Part shown: in pieces, positions 12,494-24,048 of the stretch | Layout of the letters: each line of letters opens with the position of its first letter | Numbering within the stretch: the first letter of the stretch is position 1 | DNA from: Gnetum montanum | Taxonomy: Eukaryota; Streptophyta; Gnetopsida; Gnetales; Gnetaceae | Assembly: GCA_015680685.1 (NCBI GenBank) | Contig: MNCI01036774.1 | Location: 364,705 to 428,704 of the forward strand | Length of the DNA: 64,000 bases | Reading direction: 5' to 3' | Program-made: the position numbers and the translations under genes | Notes under the pieces: generated by a model | The model's database searches: none | Seen by the model: only the letters and a program-made list of their open reading frames with translations | What the model was told of the DNA's origin: nothing

Positions 12494-14391
12494 CTATAAT
12501 TGTGAGATTATAGGGCAACATCCCTTACGATGATCATATTGATAGATCTCACATCCACTATCACCATCCATGTCTGAGTCCACAACCTCTTTAATGATAG
12601 CAACTTTACCTTTACCCTTGTTACGTGCATTTTCTACTTCTCTCTTTTTCCTTTTGTCACGGTTACTACCTCGCTCCCTAGACTCCTCTACTACGTTGAG
12701 CATAGTTTGAAACCTACTATTTAGGGAGTCCCACATTTCATCTACCTTTTTCGATACTTTAGATGCTAACTTTTGAATAGGCAAGGTTTTCCTATTCACC
12801 ATCTCTTCGAGTGGTGACTCTTTCTCATCCTCACAAAATCTTACTTCCTTCTTTTGGAGGGAAGGATCTCAGTTGTATTCTTCCCCACACTCTCTTTTTT
12901 GTAACTCACCTTCTTCCTTAGCTACTTGCTCCAATAGTCTGTGAGTTTGATGGGACCTAAGCTCAGATAACCTTCCTTGGGCATAAGTCCCAAGGGTCCT
13001 TCTTGTTTCATGCCTAAGCCCATCTACGAGATGGCATAGTTGATCCCACTACGAATAACCATGGCTAGGACAATGATGTAAGAGTGCATAATAGCGGCCC
13101 ATGGTAGCATCCAAGGGTTCATGATTTCCTTGTTTGCATCCTTGGATTTGCTTTCATAGGTTAGATACTTGGGAGTACGTTTGGTACTTACCGTTGAACA
13201 GTTCTAACATCGTACTTCACCTACGAATGGATTCTGGTTCTAAGGACCGATACCAACTTTCAGCTTCTTTTATTAGTGTTCATGGAAACAACTTAAGCTT
13301 TTGCCACTCATTTTCTATGTTTTGCAAGGCACATGCATCATGAAATTCTTGTAAGTGATTTTGAGGATCAGCGTTATATCCCCCTTCAAGTCATGGGATG
13401 TTATTCATGTCTAGCCTCTTGATCCTACTATCTTTTTGGTGCCTTATTGGAACTCTCACGGCCTCAATTATATCTAGCATGCTTCGTGTGGTGAGTAGGG
13501 GTTCATCATGATCATCTCGTTTGTAGCGTCTATGGTGTCTACGTGATTCCCTACTCTCCCTTCTTCTATGGCATGATTCCCTAGAGTTTCCTCATCCTTT
13601 GTCTTGGTTGTCTCTTCTGTGACTTCCACTTTGTTTGCCCTTATCCTCATGATCTGTTTCTCTATGGCTACGTCCAAACACGGAAGGAGAGGGTGAAGGA
13701 GACAATGGAGGTGAAGAAGAAGGAGAACCGCCATCACGACAATGTCTACTACCTTCTCTTCGGTGGTCTCTCCCTCGATCGCGATTATGATCAGAATGCC
13801 CACCTTTGTCATGTGCCCTTGTTCCTTTTTCAAACTCTTTGTGTCTATTGGTATCAGCACCTGGTTGTGAATAGTAGAATGAAGGTTCTGATACACAACC
13901 CCTTGGCCAAAGTCAAGGGGAGGAACATCATTATGTGGGTAACTACCTGAGGCAGGTTCATCACCCTCAATTTCATTTAAAACATGTGGGGCATCCTTAG
14001 ACCATTTTCCCTTTAAGGACTTATGGTGTCTCTCCTGTTGCAAGTCCCTTTGATGTTGCACTTCAGTGGGATGATAGTCTCTCAAATCATAGTCCTGTGC
14101 AATGTACTCTGCGTGTAAGTGTTGCATGCTTATTTGTGTGAGAGCACGAAGAAGCATACTTGGGACTGAACGGTCGAGAGGTAACACTATGTTACCTTCC
14201 AAGTCACACCAATGTAAATGTTCATCTTGGTGGAGAATAAAGGTGAAGTCCGATACATATTCATTAGGATGAACATATACCACACAAAACTGTTGAGGAA
14301 CTGGTAGGTCAACATCATGTGTAACTTGCCGTCGATTGCTTCTTGTGTTAGTCTTAGGTGGTGAAGTGCTTTTTTACAAAGAAGAAGACAT
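12494..14391 (-). pseudogene. Gag of the nested gypsy element (broken)
   Basis: The likely start is the minus-strand ATG at 14391-14389, followed within a few codons by a stop. The N-terminal part (14283 to about 13870) has HPNEYVSDF and YDLRDYHP. A frameshift near 13860 leads into an Arg/His/Asp/Ser-rich segment, then the capsid-like part (about 13480-12960) with KLKLFP and ESWYRSLEP, and finally the basic KRKKREVENARNKGK tail ending near 12494. Gag would form the particle that packages RNA. At least three stops and one frameshift. Confidence 0.78.
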
Positions 14392-14504
14392 CTTGTCTTG
14401 TTCAGTGTGCAAAGTACTATTATCTTTTTCTTAACCAACCCTAAGGGTTCATTCCAATGATGTGAATGATTTCCTAAGTTCTACTTAGCACACAAACAAC
14501 TAAG

Positions 14505-14522
14505 TCCTCGGCAATGGTGCCA
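14505..14522 (-). other. Primer binding site (tRNA-Asp), nested gypsy element
   Basis: The minus strand reads TGGCACCATTGCCGAGGA one base after the 5' LTR. It differs from the perfect tRNA-Asp complement at 63286-63303 by three G-to-A changes, two of them at CpG sites. Confidence 0.88.
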
Positions 14523-14523
14523 A

Positions 14524-15326
14524 TGATGAGTAGCAAGGTACCCCTACGCTCAACCATACGAATACGAGCATTTCACGTGTGATCTAGTTGAATTCCAAGG
14601 ACTAAGTGCCTATGTGCCTATGTGGAACAATAACAAGTTAATTAATCTTTGTCTTCCCAAACTTACTTGTATGTCACGGTTGTATGGTTAAGTAAGCTGG
14701 CTTTTATGTGTTTTATATCCTGTGCTAATAAGGAGGGAAGAGAGAGAGAACTAAGTAACTAATCTAATTTAACTATTCATTAACTAATTTTTAAGTACTC
14801 TTAATAGCAGTATCCATTCCCACTTGCCGTACACATCCTGAACCAATGCAACGCTGCTGGGATTACCAAACGCTAATCGTTACTGGATTACCAAGCACTA
14901 CACGCATGCTCGAAGCAATCGTGCTGAATGTATTTAACTAAGAGAGTTGTAGGGTGAGAGAAGTCATTAATTAACTACAAAGGCATTAAATAATAATTAA
15001 CACTAATTAATCTATTCTGTATGCTACAAGGTTTATCATAAAGTTCGTCTTTATTGTCGTACACAAAGTGTGCTCAGGTACACAATGCTCAAATAAAGAT
15101 CCATTCACTCTATGACTCCTACTGTGGGCACGCAGAAATAATTCTAACTCTGGAGGAAGAAAATGGCAAGAGTTTGGCTAAGGGACTAACTTCTAACTAT
15201 GGAAACCAAGGGTGCCACATCTTATTTATAAACAAGGAGGTAGGCTGCGATATCGGGTGTCCGATATTGCATGGTCGATCCAATATCGCAGACACGATAT
15301 TGTGGATGCGATATCACGATTCATCA
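14524..15326 (-). repeat. 5' LTR of the nested gypsy element
   Basis: 803 bp, TGATGAA...CTCATCA on the minus strand, TATA box at 15230-15223. Against its partner LTR it lacks about 21 bp near 14700 and has about 28 bp more of GATATC palindromes near 15290-15318. Confidence 0.9.
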
Positions 15327-15331
15327 ACTGC
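15327..15331. repeat. Target-site duplication (right), ACTGC
   Basis: Exact repeat of 7885-7889 on the outer side of the 5' LTR. The gag of the older element continues from here. Confidence 0.9.
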
Positions 15332-16148
15332 CTCTACAATGTTAAGCATGCTTTGAGTTGCTAACAAAGGCTCATCATCATCATGATTTCATTATCATTA
15401 ATGATGTTCTTGATTACCCCTTTGATTATTATGCACATGGCGATTAGTTTTATTGACTCGATGCTCACCTCCATCACGACTATTCCTTCTATGGTGTCTT
15501 TAAAAATCAAAAGAGGAAGAAGAAGTAGACATATATAAAGAGGAAGAGGGGGAAGAGGGAGGAGAACTACCTCCATCATGAAATCTACCAATTCCCCATT
15601 GGCTATCAAAGCCATGTTCATCAAGTTTCCTATCATTTTGATGTTTATTTGATTCCTTGCTTTGACTACCATCTTTTCTTGAACTTGAATTGTGGATTGT
15701 AGACTACAAATTCAACGTTACACCCTCATCACTGGTAACATGCTAAGAGTCCTTAGAGGCACAGTTCTCATTATCATCTTGGTTTAGTAGGAATAAAGGA
15801 TTAGCGAACCATTTCCCCTTAGCATCCTCATGATGCCTCTCCTGATGTCAATCTCACCTATGTTGTGTTTCAATGGGATGGTAGTCTTGGTAGTTGTAGT
15901 CTTACACAACATATTCTTCTTGAAGATCATGAATGCCTAACTTATTAAGAGTTTTAAGCAGCATCATGGGCACAGATCAATCGAGGGGCATTGCGATGTC
16001 GCCCTCCATATCGCACCATCATAGTTGCTCATCCTAATGTAGGATGAAGGTGAAGTCCAACACATACTCATTTAGATGAGTATATATCACTTTGCACACT
16101 TGTGGAACCAGTGGTTTTGTATCATTTCACCTATGAGATGAAGACATT
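15332..16148 (-). pseudogene. Gag, N-terminal part, of the old gypsy element
   Basis: Continuation of the gag interrupted at 7889. The start codon on the minus strand is at about 16148, and the following region is homologous to the gag N-terminus of the nested copy. Downstream (15672-15361) the correct frame is a His/Arg/Asp-rich linker; the 103-codon frame seen there is a shadow in another frame. Many stops. Confidence 0.7.
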
Positions 16149-16277
16149 TTGCAAACAATAAAATATCAGTGTGCTTTTGTAGTTATGTTATTTGGGAATG
16201 ATGTTGACCTTGGGGTTTGTCCAATGATATTAATAATATCCACTAAACCTAGATAGTGCACATTTCAACAAACAAAG

Positions 16278-16295
16278 TCCCCAAAAATGGCACCA
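16278..16295 (-). other. Decayed tRNA-Asp primer binding site of the old gypsy element
   Basis: The minus strand reads TGGTGCCATTTTTGGGGA just after the 5' LTR. It keeps both ends of the tRNA-Asp complement but has lost the centre, mostly by C/G to T/A changes. Confidence 0.75.
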
Positions 16296-16296
16296 A

Positions 16297-17144
16297 TGAT
16301 GAGTGGTGAAGGGTACCCTTATGCCCAACCATATGAATCACAAAGCGCTCATGCATGATTTGATCAAATTCCGTGAACTCTCTAGTTTCCAGTGCACGAG
16401 TCTCCTAGGAAGTGAATCTTGCCCTATAAGTGATTCATTGTCTTCCGGATTACACTTGTGAAGCATAATGGTATGGTTAAGTGCAATTAAGGCATATGAT
16501 TTTTATCATTTTGTGTTTTATGGTTTTAGTGCTTAAAGAGAGAGATGAAGTAATTGAATGACTACTTAAATTTAACTAAATAACTAATCTCTAACTAGTC
16601 CTAACATAAGCCCTAACATAAGCATCCAATCCCTAACATAAGCATCTAGTCCCACTTTCTGTACACATCCGAAACCCACGTATCCACTGCTGAGTTACCA
16701 ACTGCTATGTTACTAGGTGCATCAAGCAATAACACTATTGGGATTACCAAGCGAATATGTGTTTACACTCAAAGCGATTGTACTTATACACTTAATTTAT
16801 TTAGCTTAATTGAATAAAGTCTAATTTAGCTTAGTTTAGATTAATTAATTGATTATTTAATAAAAACAATGAAGGCATAAATAAAACATTTAAGCTATCT
16901 ATAATGCTGCAAGGTTTATTAAGAAGCTCGTCGTTATTGTCATACACATTGTTGTGTTTAGGTACAATAATGCTCAAATAAAGATTCGTACACTCAATGA
17001 CTCTTGCTGTAAGCACTTGGTAACTTTTAATTAGACAAACTACAAGAGCTTTGCTACTACTATGAATTTGATATGCCTATAAACATGGTTGGGAGCTCAT
17101 ATTTATAGTTTTTGCGCTAGGGCTGCATTGATAAGGCCCCATCA
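16297..17144 (-). repeat. 5' LTR of the old gypsy element
   Basis: 848 bp: minus strand TGATGGGG...CACTCATCA. It matches the other LTRs through R-U5, with a minus-strand TATAAATA near 17106-17099, but the GATATC palindrome array upstream of TATA is missing or unrecognisable. Confidence 0.82.
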
Positions 17145-18919
17145 ACGTAGCAATCACAAGTGGCATGAATAACTATTATATGCATTATGGACCTATAGGA
17201 CAACTTTCATAATAGCAACTAGTACTACGTCTTATAGCTTGTATATGATTTTAACGCCATCTTGCCTCTTAAATTACAAATCACATCTTTGAGCCTTGTC
17301 TGACCACATCAACGAAAATTAAAATAATGTATAGCGCATGATCAACCTCGACTCAACGAAGGAACATCGCTTGCAAGCACTCATTGACATTGAACAGTAC
17401 TAATAAAAGTAAAGGCAATGACATCACTTCAACTCAAATTAGCTTAGCATTAAGGAAGGTAACCTAGTTCTAAAAGTTTTTCATGAACTTGCTGACTAGT
17501 TCAAGCTAAATTGGGAGGGGCCATTTCTAGTCACTAAGGACTTTAACAATGATGCATTCAAAATTACTAATATGAAGAGAAATGTAAGTTGTTGAACCTA
17601 ATCAACCACTCGTATCTAAAGTCATATTATATCAACACTAACCTTATTAATTTAGTTTTCATTTATGTTTTTGTTAATAGGTTAGGCTAGGTATGAATGA
17701 AATGACTACATCTCATTATTCAGCCATGAACAAGTGAGGGAATGCATCTCTATCAATACCCTCTCTACTCTTTATTCTCTTCCAAAATGATTGAAAGATA
17801 CTATAAACATTGTTAACTCTATTAAGCATGCATGCCTACAAAGCTTTGAAGATTACTTTGTTGCTTATGCCTATGTTATCATCCTTAAGTACATGTTTTG
17901 AACATGAACATTACTCATTCTATACTTTTATCTCTTTACATCTCTACATGTGAATATCTTTTTGAAGTGGGTACTTGGTTTCTTCCTAGTTTTATTGATA
18001 GGTTATTCCAAAATGTGTTGTAAAGACGCTATTCATCGAACTACCAAGTTGCCTTGTAACTTCAACATATCTTACTCTACTAGATTGTTTGACCATGTTG
18101 ATTAGAGTTTCCTTTTCCTCTTTTCCCCTTCCTTATCTCCTTTTCTAACAATAATCATGACCACATTATTGGTTATCAAACTTTCCATTACAAACATTTC
18201 TCTTACTCAATCTAGCTCACATTGATTATTAACCTTGTGTCACATGACAATAACAACTACTTGTATCTAAATATTCAACATAAACATGATGATACTTAAA
18301 TGTCTTGAAATTCCAAGTGTCAATAGAAATGTTGTCTAAATCTACTGTAGAATGTTGAATAACATGGTAAAAGTATCCTTCTCAAAAAAAAAAAAAAAAA
18401 GAGAAGAGAAGAGGGGTTGCCATGAAGTGCATCAAATGTTGGATTATAATTATTACAAAAAAAATTCCAAGTTTATCACAATGGATCCTTTTTTTTAGAA
18501 AGACAATAGCCAATGGAGGTTCTTACTCCATGAAGAAATGTTTCTAGGATATGCTAATTTGCTTAAGTATATCTTCCAAAATTGCAATATGATTGTAATT
18601 CTAATATTTACAAAGTTTGCATAATGTATTCCAAATTTGTTTAACAATTAGAGCCCTAGGAATACAAAAGACCTAAAGAAAAAAAGACAATGAAGAAAGT
18701 TATTAGAAGACCAACTCTTATCATTCTTAGGTTTTCCTTGCATAAGTCTATTTCTTAAAAGGATCAGCTAAACATTATCTCTATTAATTGTCATAGCTAG
18801 GGTATTTCTTTTCCAAAGAGAAATTCTTCATAGATATCAAGAGTTTATTGACGCATTTAGAATTAAAATGACTAGCAAAAGAAGAAGGATTAGCATCAAG
18901 TTGGCAGCCAGTTGTAAAA
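17145..18919. other. Spacer without recognisable gene
   Basis: AT-rich DNA with no open frame over 60 codons on either strand and no domain I recognise. It contains an A-run followed by a GA-rich stretch at about 18385-18417. It may be an old transposon remnant. Confidence 0.5.
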
Positions 18920-18924
18920 CCTAG

Positions 18925-19838
18925 TGATGAATCATGGTTTGTCAGGTGCTAATATCAAACCCTTAATATCGGACCATTGATATTATACCCTTGATATCAA
19001 ACCCTTGATATCGAACCCTTGAAATACACATCGTGATATTGCGGCCTGGAAAACGATATCGGATACACGATATCATGATTCCTGTGTAAGCCTATAAATA
19101 CACATTCGGGCACACAGAAAGGGGGAAGTGAGATAGAGTTAGAGTAGAGTCTTTTTGTTCATTTTTAATTCATTTCAATTCTTCCATCAGTGCATGCCCA
19201 AAGTGTGATGATTGTAATTGTATGGAACCTTTATTCGAGTGTGATGTACTTGGATACGCACATGATCGGCAATAAAGATTGAGCTTGCTTCATCATTGCA
19301 ACATTCACTTAGTTTTAATTGCTTAATTGTTATTGTTATTTATTGTGTTCTTAATTAATATTTCCTTACCTTCATCTACTATCCTTGTTATTAAACGTGG
19401 AATGAGTACCACTTAATGATGTGCATTTAAGTGTGACTACTTGGTATCCCAGTAGTGTATCTTGGAGTGCTTAAGTAATGTGTGCTTGGTAATCCCAAAA
19501 GTAGTACATGAGGTCTAAGATGCGTATGGATGATTAAGGACAGATGCTTATCATACTTAGGCTAGCTTAGACTTCATTTCCTACTACTTATTAGTTTAAT
19601 CAAGCTTATCTTCCATTATCCCTAGGAGTAGCACTAGTTTAGGACCACATCATTCGCCTCACTTTGGACTAAACCATACGTGACCAAGCAAATACTAGTT
19701 TAGGTGGGAAGACAGCGAACTGCGATCAACATGTAACTATCTAGATACCACAACTAGTCCATTTGCGGAGTTCAACCAGATTATGCATGAATTCTCATAT
19801 TCGTATGGTTGAGTGTAGGGGTACCTTGCCACTCATCA
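18925..19838 (+). mobile_element. Solo LTR of the gypsy family, with target duplication
   Basis: 914-bp plus-strand LTR, TGATGAA...ACTCATCA, with a TATA box at 19093-19100, an AATAAAG-type signal near 19272 and the CTTGGTAATCCCA segments of the family. It is flanked exactly by CCTAG (18920-18924 and 19839-19843). No internal region is present, so it was left by recombination between the two LTRs of a former full element. Its U3 starts with five copies of a 14-bp GATATC-containing unit (18950-19019). Confidence 0.93.
18950..19019 (+). repeat. 14-bp tandem repeat in U3 of the solo LTR
   Basis: Five contiguous 14-bp units of the form TGATATCAAACCCT with small changes, starting at 18950, 18964, 18978, 18992 and 19006. 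A decayed sixth follows. Confidence 0.9.
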
Positions 19839-20078
19839 CCTAGCCAAATCTCATGGATGAGTTCTTTTTTAGATTTTGTAGATGCTAAGGCATTCCTCAT
19901 AAGTGATGAGCAACAATCATAGGGCTTGGTTGCTATGAAAAATGGGCAAGGGCTTGCTATGACATCCTCTAGAAATGACGCATAACATTTTCACCCAGAT
20001 GTTGTGAAAAGTAGATAAGGATTCCCATATCAAGGATGGGTATGAGTAAAGAATTAAGTCTAGCAATAAAAATTTTGA

Positions 20079-22795
20079 ATGACAACTTGGAACATTGGCA
20101 CTTTCAATAAGAAAGGCCTATGAAATTATTGATGCCATGAAAAGACAAAGAATTTGCATGCTTGCATCTAAAGAAATAAGATGGAAAGGGGAAAAAGCTA
20201 AAGATTTAGGCCAAAGTTACAAACTCTTCTACTCAAGAAAAGAAAATCACTAAAATGGAGTGGGCATTATCATTGATTAATTTATCAAAGATAAAGTGGT
20301 ACAAGTATATCACCAAGGTGATTAAATTATGGACATCAAACTTGTACTTGGAAATGAGATCATCAATGTCACGAATGTACATGCTCCACAAATTGGCCTA
20401 GAAAATTTGATTAAGGCTTTTTAGGATTCTATATATCAAGTGCTTCAAGAAATTCCCTAGCAAGAAAGCATATTCATTAGAGGGGATTTTAATGGTCATG
20501 TTAGATCTTTGAAAATGGGATATAATAGGATTCATGGAAGATAAGGATTTGGAGAGCTCAATGATATAGAAGCTTCACTACTGTAATTTGCAAATGTATA
20601 TAATCTTGCAATTGCAAATACTTATTTCAAGAAGAGGGTGGAATATTTAATTACATACAAGAGTGGTATGGATAAAACACAAATTAATTATTTGTTGCTG
20701 CATAAAAAAGACTATGCCATGTGTAGAGATTACAAGGTCATACCTAGAGACTACCTTGTAACTTAGCATTAACCAATGGTCATGGATTTAGTTATACATA
20801 GCTTTAATGAAGTATGAGAAAAGGGACTAAATACATAAAATGGTGGAATTTGAAAGAAGAGAACATTAACTTACTCAAAGAATAATTACTTCATGAAGGC
20901 ACATGGAATTGGGATTGCTTTACAAATTTAATTTGAGGCTAGATGGAAAGTTGTATTTAGAAAATTGAAAAGAACATTTGGGATGAAAAAAAAGGCAAAA
21001 AATGCATCCCAAAGGAGATATGGTATGGAGTGATAAAGTGCAACATGCTATCTAAAATAAGAAATTTTTTTTTAAGGAATGATATCAAAGCAGTAAACAA
21101 GAAAATAGGTTGATATACAAAATGACAAAGAAGGAGGTAACTATAGTAGTAGCCAAAGCCAAACATAAGGTCTTGGATAGCTTTTATAAGAAATTAGGAA
21201 CAAAGGGAGAAAAATCTATTTATAAATTGACAAAAATCATAAACAAGAAATGTAAGAAAATTGATCATGTCAAATGCATCAAGGAAGCAAATGAAATAAT
21301 TTTGGTAAAAGATAATGATATTTTGAATAGGTGGAAAATTTATTTTCAAAAATTATTAAATGAATAATTTCTAAAAGAAGACATCCAAGGAGAAAAACCA
21401 AATTTTGGTTTAGATAATAAACTTTCTTTCTCTAAGGTGCAAATAGCCTTATCAAAGATGAAAAATGAAATGGTTGTTAGATTAGATAATATTCCTATAA
21501 AAGCTTGGAAAGCATTGTGAGATATAGGAGTCTCTTGGCTAACACAATTATTTAAAAAAAATTTGAAGATGTAGAAGTACCCAATAATTGGAGAAAAAGC
21601 TTTGTTGTTCCTATTTACAAAAATAAAGGAGATGTACAAAATTGTGCAACCTATAGAAGAATCAAGTTAATAAGTCATACTATGAAACTTTGTAAGAGAG
21701 TCATAAAGCAACATCTTATACTTGAATCAATAGTCTCAAAAAATCATTTTTTTATACAACAACTAATGAAGAAATTTAGAAAACATAGCAAAAATCTACA
21801 TATGATGTTCATTGATTTGGAAAAAGCATATGACAGAGTGCCTAGAGATATTATTTGGTAGGTTTTGTGAAGGAAAAACATCAATCATAAATATATTAAA
21901 GTGATTCAAGATATGTATGAAGGAGCTACCACTAAAATTAGAATAGCTTATGGAATAACATTTGATTTTCCAATCACAATAAGGAGCTACTATTTTGGAT
22001 AAATTAACAATGGAACTATAAGATGAAATCTCTTAATGTATGTTATTTGAAGATGATATTGTGTTGGTGGATACATGTTAAGAAAATATTGTTGCTAAAA
22101 GAGAGAAGTGGAGACATGCAAAAGGCTTAAAAATTAGAAAAAGTAAGATAGAATATATGGAATGCAATTTTAATGACAATATAAATAATTGTGAAATAGA
22201 AGTGACTATTCAAGGCAAAAAAGTCTACAAATAGTTTTGATACCTAGGATCAATCCTCCAATCAAATGGTGAAATTAATAAAGATATTAAAAATAGAATT
22301 GAGGTAGGATGGTCAAAATAAAGATAGGCTAGTGGTGTTTATGTGATAAAAGGATACTAATAAAATTAAAGAGAAACTTTTACATGACAATAATTAGGCT
22401 TGCTACCTGATATAGTGTTGAATGTTGGACAATGCAAAGAAGGCATGAACAATTGCATAATACAGACATTAGAAGAGATAAATTGCATAATACAGACATT
22501 AGAAGAAGACTTGGAATGACTTCTATTTTAGATAAGCTACAAGAATGATGACCTAGATGGTTTGGACATGCGGAAAGATGATAAGATAATGAGCCTATAA
22601 GCAAAGGTTGCTACATCACTGTTCTAGGAAAGCCATCGAAAGGAAGACCAAAAAAGACATGGGAAAAAACAATCCGATTTGAAGAAACTATAAGTAAACA
22701 AAGATCTAGCTCTTTGTAGAAGTGAATGACAAAAAAAAAAACTCATGTAGTTGACCCCATTTTATTTGGACAAGGCTAGGATGATGTTGATGATA
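20079..22795 (+). mobile_element. RTE-clade LINE, near full length, inactive
   Basis: A non-LTR retrotransposon that would encode an AP endonuclease followed by reverse transcriptase. The endonuclease frame opens with ATG at 20079 (MTTWNIGTF) and carries GDFNGH near 20485. RT motifs follow: DLEKAYDRVPR near 21814-21846, and LFEDDIVLV near 22045-22069, where the usual FADD is FEDD. The 3' end (about 22755-22795) reads CCCATTTTATTTGGACAAGG and then short ATGATG-type repeats, the typical plant RTE terminus. Many in-frame stops and frameshifts; a 30-bp tandem duplication at 22451-22510. No clear target duplication found. Confidence 0.85.
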
Positions 22796-23240
22796 AGTAA
22801 AAGGTTGAAAACTTGTTGAAGAAGATTTTATTTGTGCCCACTAAAAACTAACATTATTTGCCTTTTTGGAAAATTGTTGTTTCTTTTCCTTACAAATCAT
22901 TTTTTTATTTAGAATAGGATAGATTTTAATAAAATGGCCTTATGGTTGCAACATCCTTGTAGATTGTAAAATGAAATTTTTTGGGAAAACACTAATTATT
23001 GGCCTTGAGTTTTAATTCTATCTTTTGTTGTTGTAAATTAATCTTTACAAAATAATGTGTGCATTGCAGACCACCTAGTAATGCTTTCCACTTTGTTAGG
23101 ATTGTGCCAATGTTGTCAACAATTTCACTTTCAACATTTTAAAAAATAAAAGGAAGATTTTTTAATTCAATCCAATAAGGAGTTTTAGAATAATTAAAAA
23201 AATGCAAATCAAAATCCCTTGTCCATTCCCAAGTAATAAA
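22796..23240. other. Spacer without recognisable gene
   Basis: AT-rich, no coding signal seen. Possibly the sequence into which the LINE at 20079-22795 inserted. Confidence 0.4.
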
Positions 23241-23484
23241 AGTATTATGTTAACCTATAAAAACTTTAAGATCTAATAATTTCTCAACCATTTCAAAATT
23301 TGCTAGTTGGACAAGCAAAAAAAATTAAGAAAAATAACAAGCATGTAAAACATTAATTTCATAGTATTATGTTAACCTATAAAAACTATAAGATCTAATA
23401 ATTTCTCAACCATTTTAGAATTTATTAGTTGTATAACCAAAAAAGATTAAGAAAAATAATGACCATGTAAAACATTAATTTCAT
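23241..23484. repeat. 122-bp tandem duplication
   Basis: Two direct copies, 23241-23362 and 23363-23484, both starting AGTATTATGTTAACCTATAA and ending with CATTAATTTCAT. A handful of substitutions separate them. Confidence 0.88.
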
Positions 23485-23763
23485 AGCATTCAAGGATTGC
23501 TTGAATCATTGACATAAAACCCTTGGTGAATAAATCTAATAATATGTAGAAATATGTACTATGAACTCTTATATCTACGAATTCATATAAATCATAAAAT
23601 AAAACAAAATTGAAAGCTTCAAAATTCTTGATAGTATTTATAGTGTGACACATTAATATTTTCCATTTTCATTTCAAATCATTGCTCGCCAAAAAAATTC
23701 GGTTCCAAAACCTTCGCGAAGAACCCTCAATATCAACACACCACCGAGAAAATTCGTCATGGT

Positions 23764-23813
23764 CACGTGCCCTTCGAAAAGTAATAGTTCCTTTTTGGCG
23801 AACTTTTATATAG
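23764..23813 (+). promoter_or_regulatory. Possible promoter: G-box and TATA box
   Basis: A G-box core CACGTG at 23764-23769 lies about 40 bp before TATATAG at 23807-23813. The surroundings (23690-24060) are richer in GC than the flanks, and a transcription start about 25-35 bp further would fit the exon proposed below. No expression evidence. Confidence 0.35.
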
Positions 23814-23839
23814 CCTTGTAGATAGCTTCTGCATAGCGA

Positions 23840-24048
23840 GGAAGGGAGATTTTGGGATTTCTATCCATGCCTTTATTTCCTGTATCTTCATCTACTCGGC
23901 ACGATGTTGTTGAGCGTGTGATTTCACTGTATTTAGCTTTCAGTCAAGCGCTTTTCAGATTGCTCTGCTCCCCTTTCATTGAATGCAGAGTCTCCTTCTT
24001 CCGCGAAATACTAACGTTCTGGATCAATGTGCCAAGCTAAACCATGCG
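23840..24048 (+). other. Possible first exon of a plus-strand gene
   Basis: A less AT-rich block downstream of the G-box/TATA pair. It contains a 57-codon frame from ATG 23867 to TAA 24040, and a second ATG at 24044 in good context (AAACCATGCG) right before a strong 5' splice site G/GTGAGC at 24049. Either the first frame is an upstream ORF and the real start is at the exon end, or the small frame is spurious. The DNA after 24049 is T-rich, as in plant introns. I do not recognise the product. Confidence 0.3.

Larger units (their letters stand above)
7890..15326 (-). mobile_element. Complete-ended but internally deleted Athila-type gypsy element, nested in older copy
   Basis: A 7,437-bp minus-strand element bounded by LTRs at 14524-15326 (5') and 7890-8683 (3') and flanked by ACTGC on both sides. 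It holds a tRNA-Asp primer site, gag, a Pro/Gln-rich linker and protease, then jumps directly to the integrase tail. Compared with the older copy it has lost about 1.95 kb (RT, RNase H, integrase core), with the junction near 11130. It inserted into the gag of the older element in the same orientation. Its two LTRs differ by scattered, mostly transition changes and two U3/U5 indels, so the insertion is not recent. It could only have moved with enzymes supplied by another copy if the deletion predates insertion. Confidence 0.9.

Noticed and set aside
13474-13870. Second half of the 269-codon minus-strand frame as gag
   Set aside because: A different frame there gives the Arg/His/Asp-rich gag linker; the open frame beyond about 13860 is a frameshift product.
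23852-24040. 62-codon frame starting with TTG
   Set aside because: Non-ATG start; only the ATG at 23867 within it is considered, and only as a possible upstream ORF.
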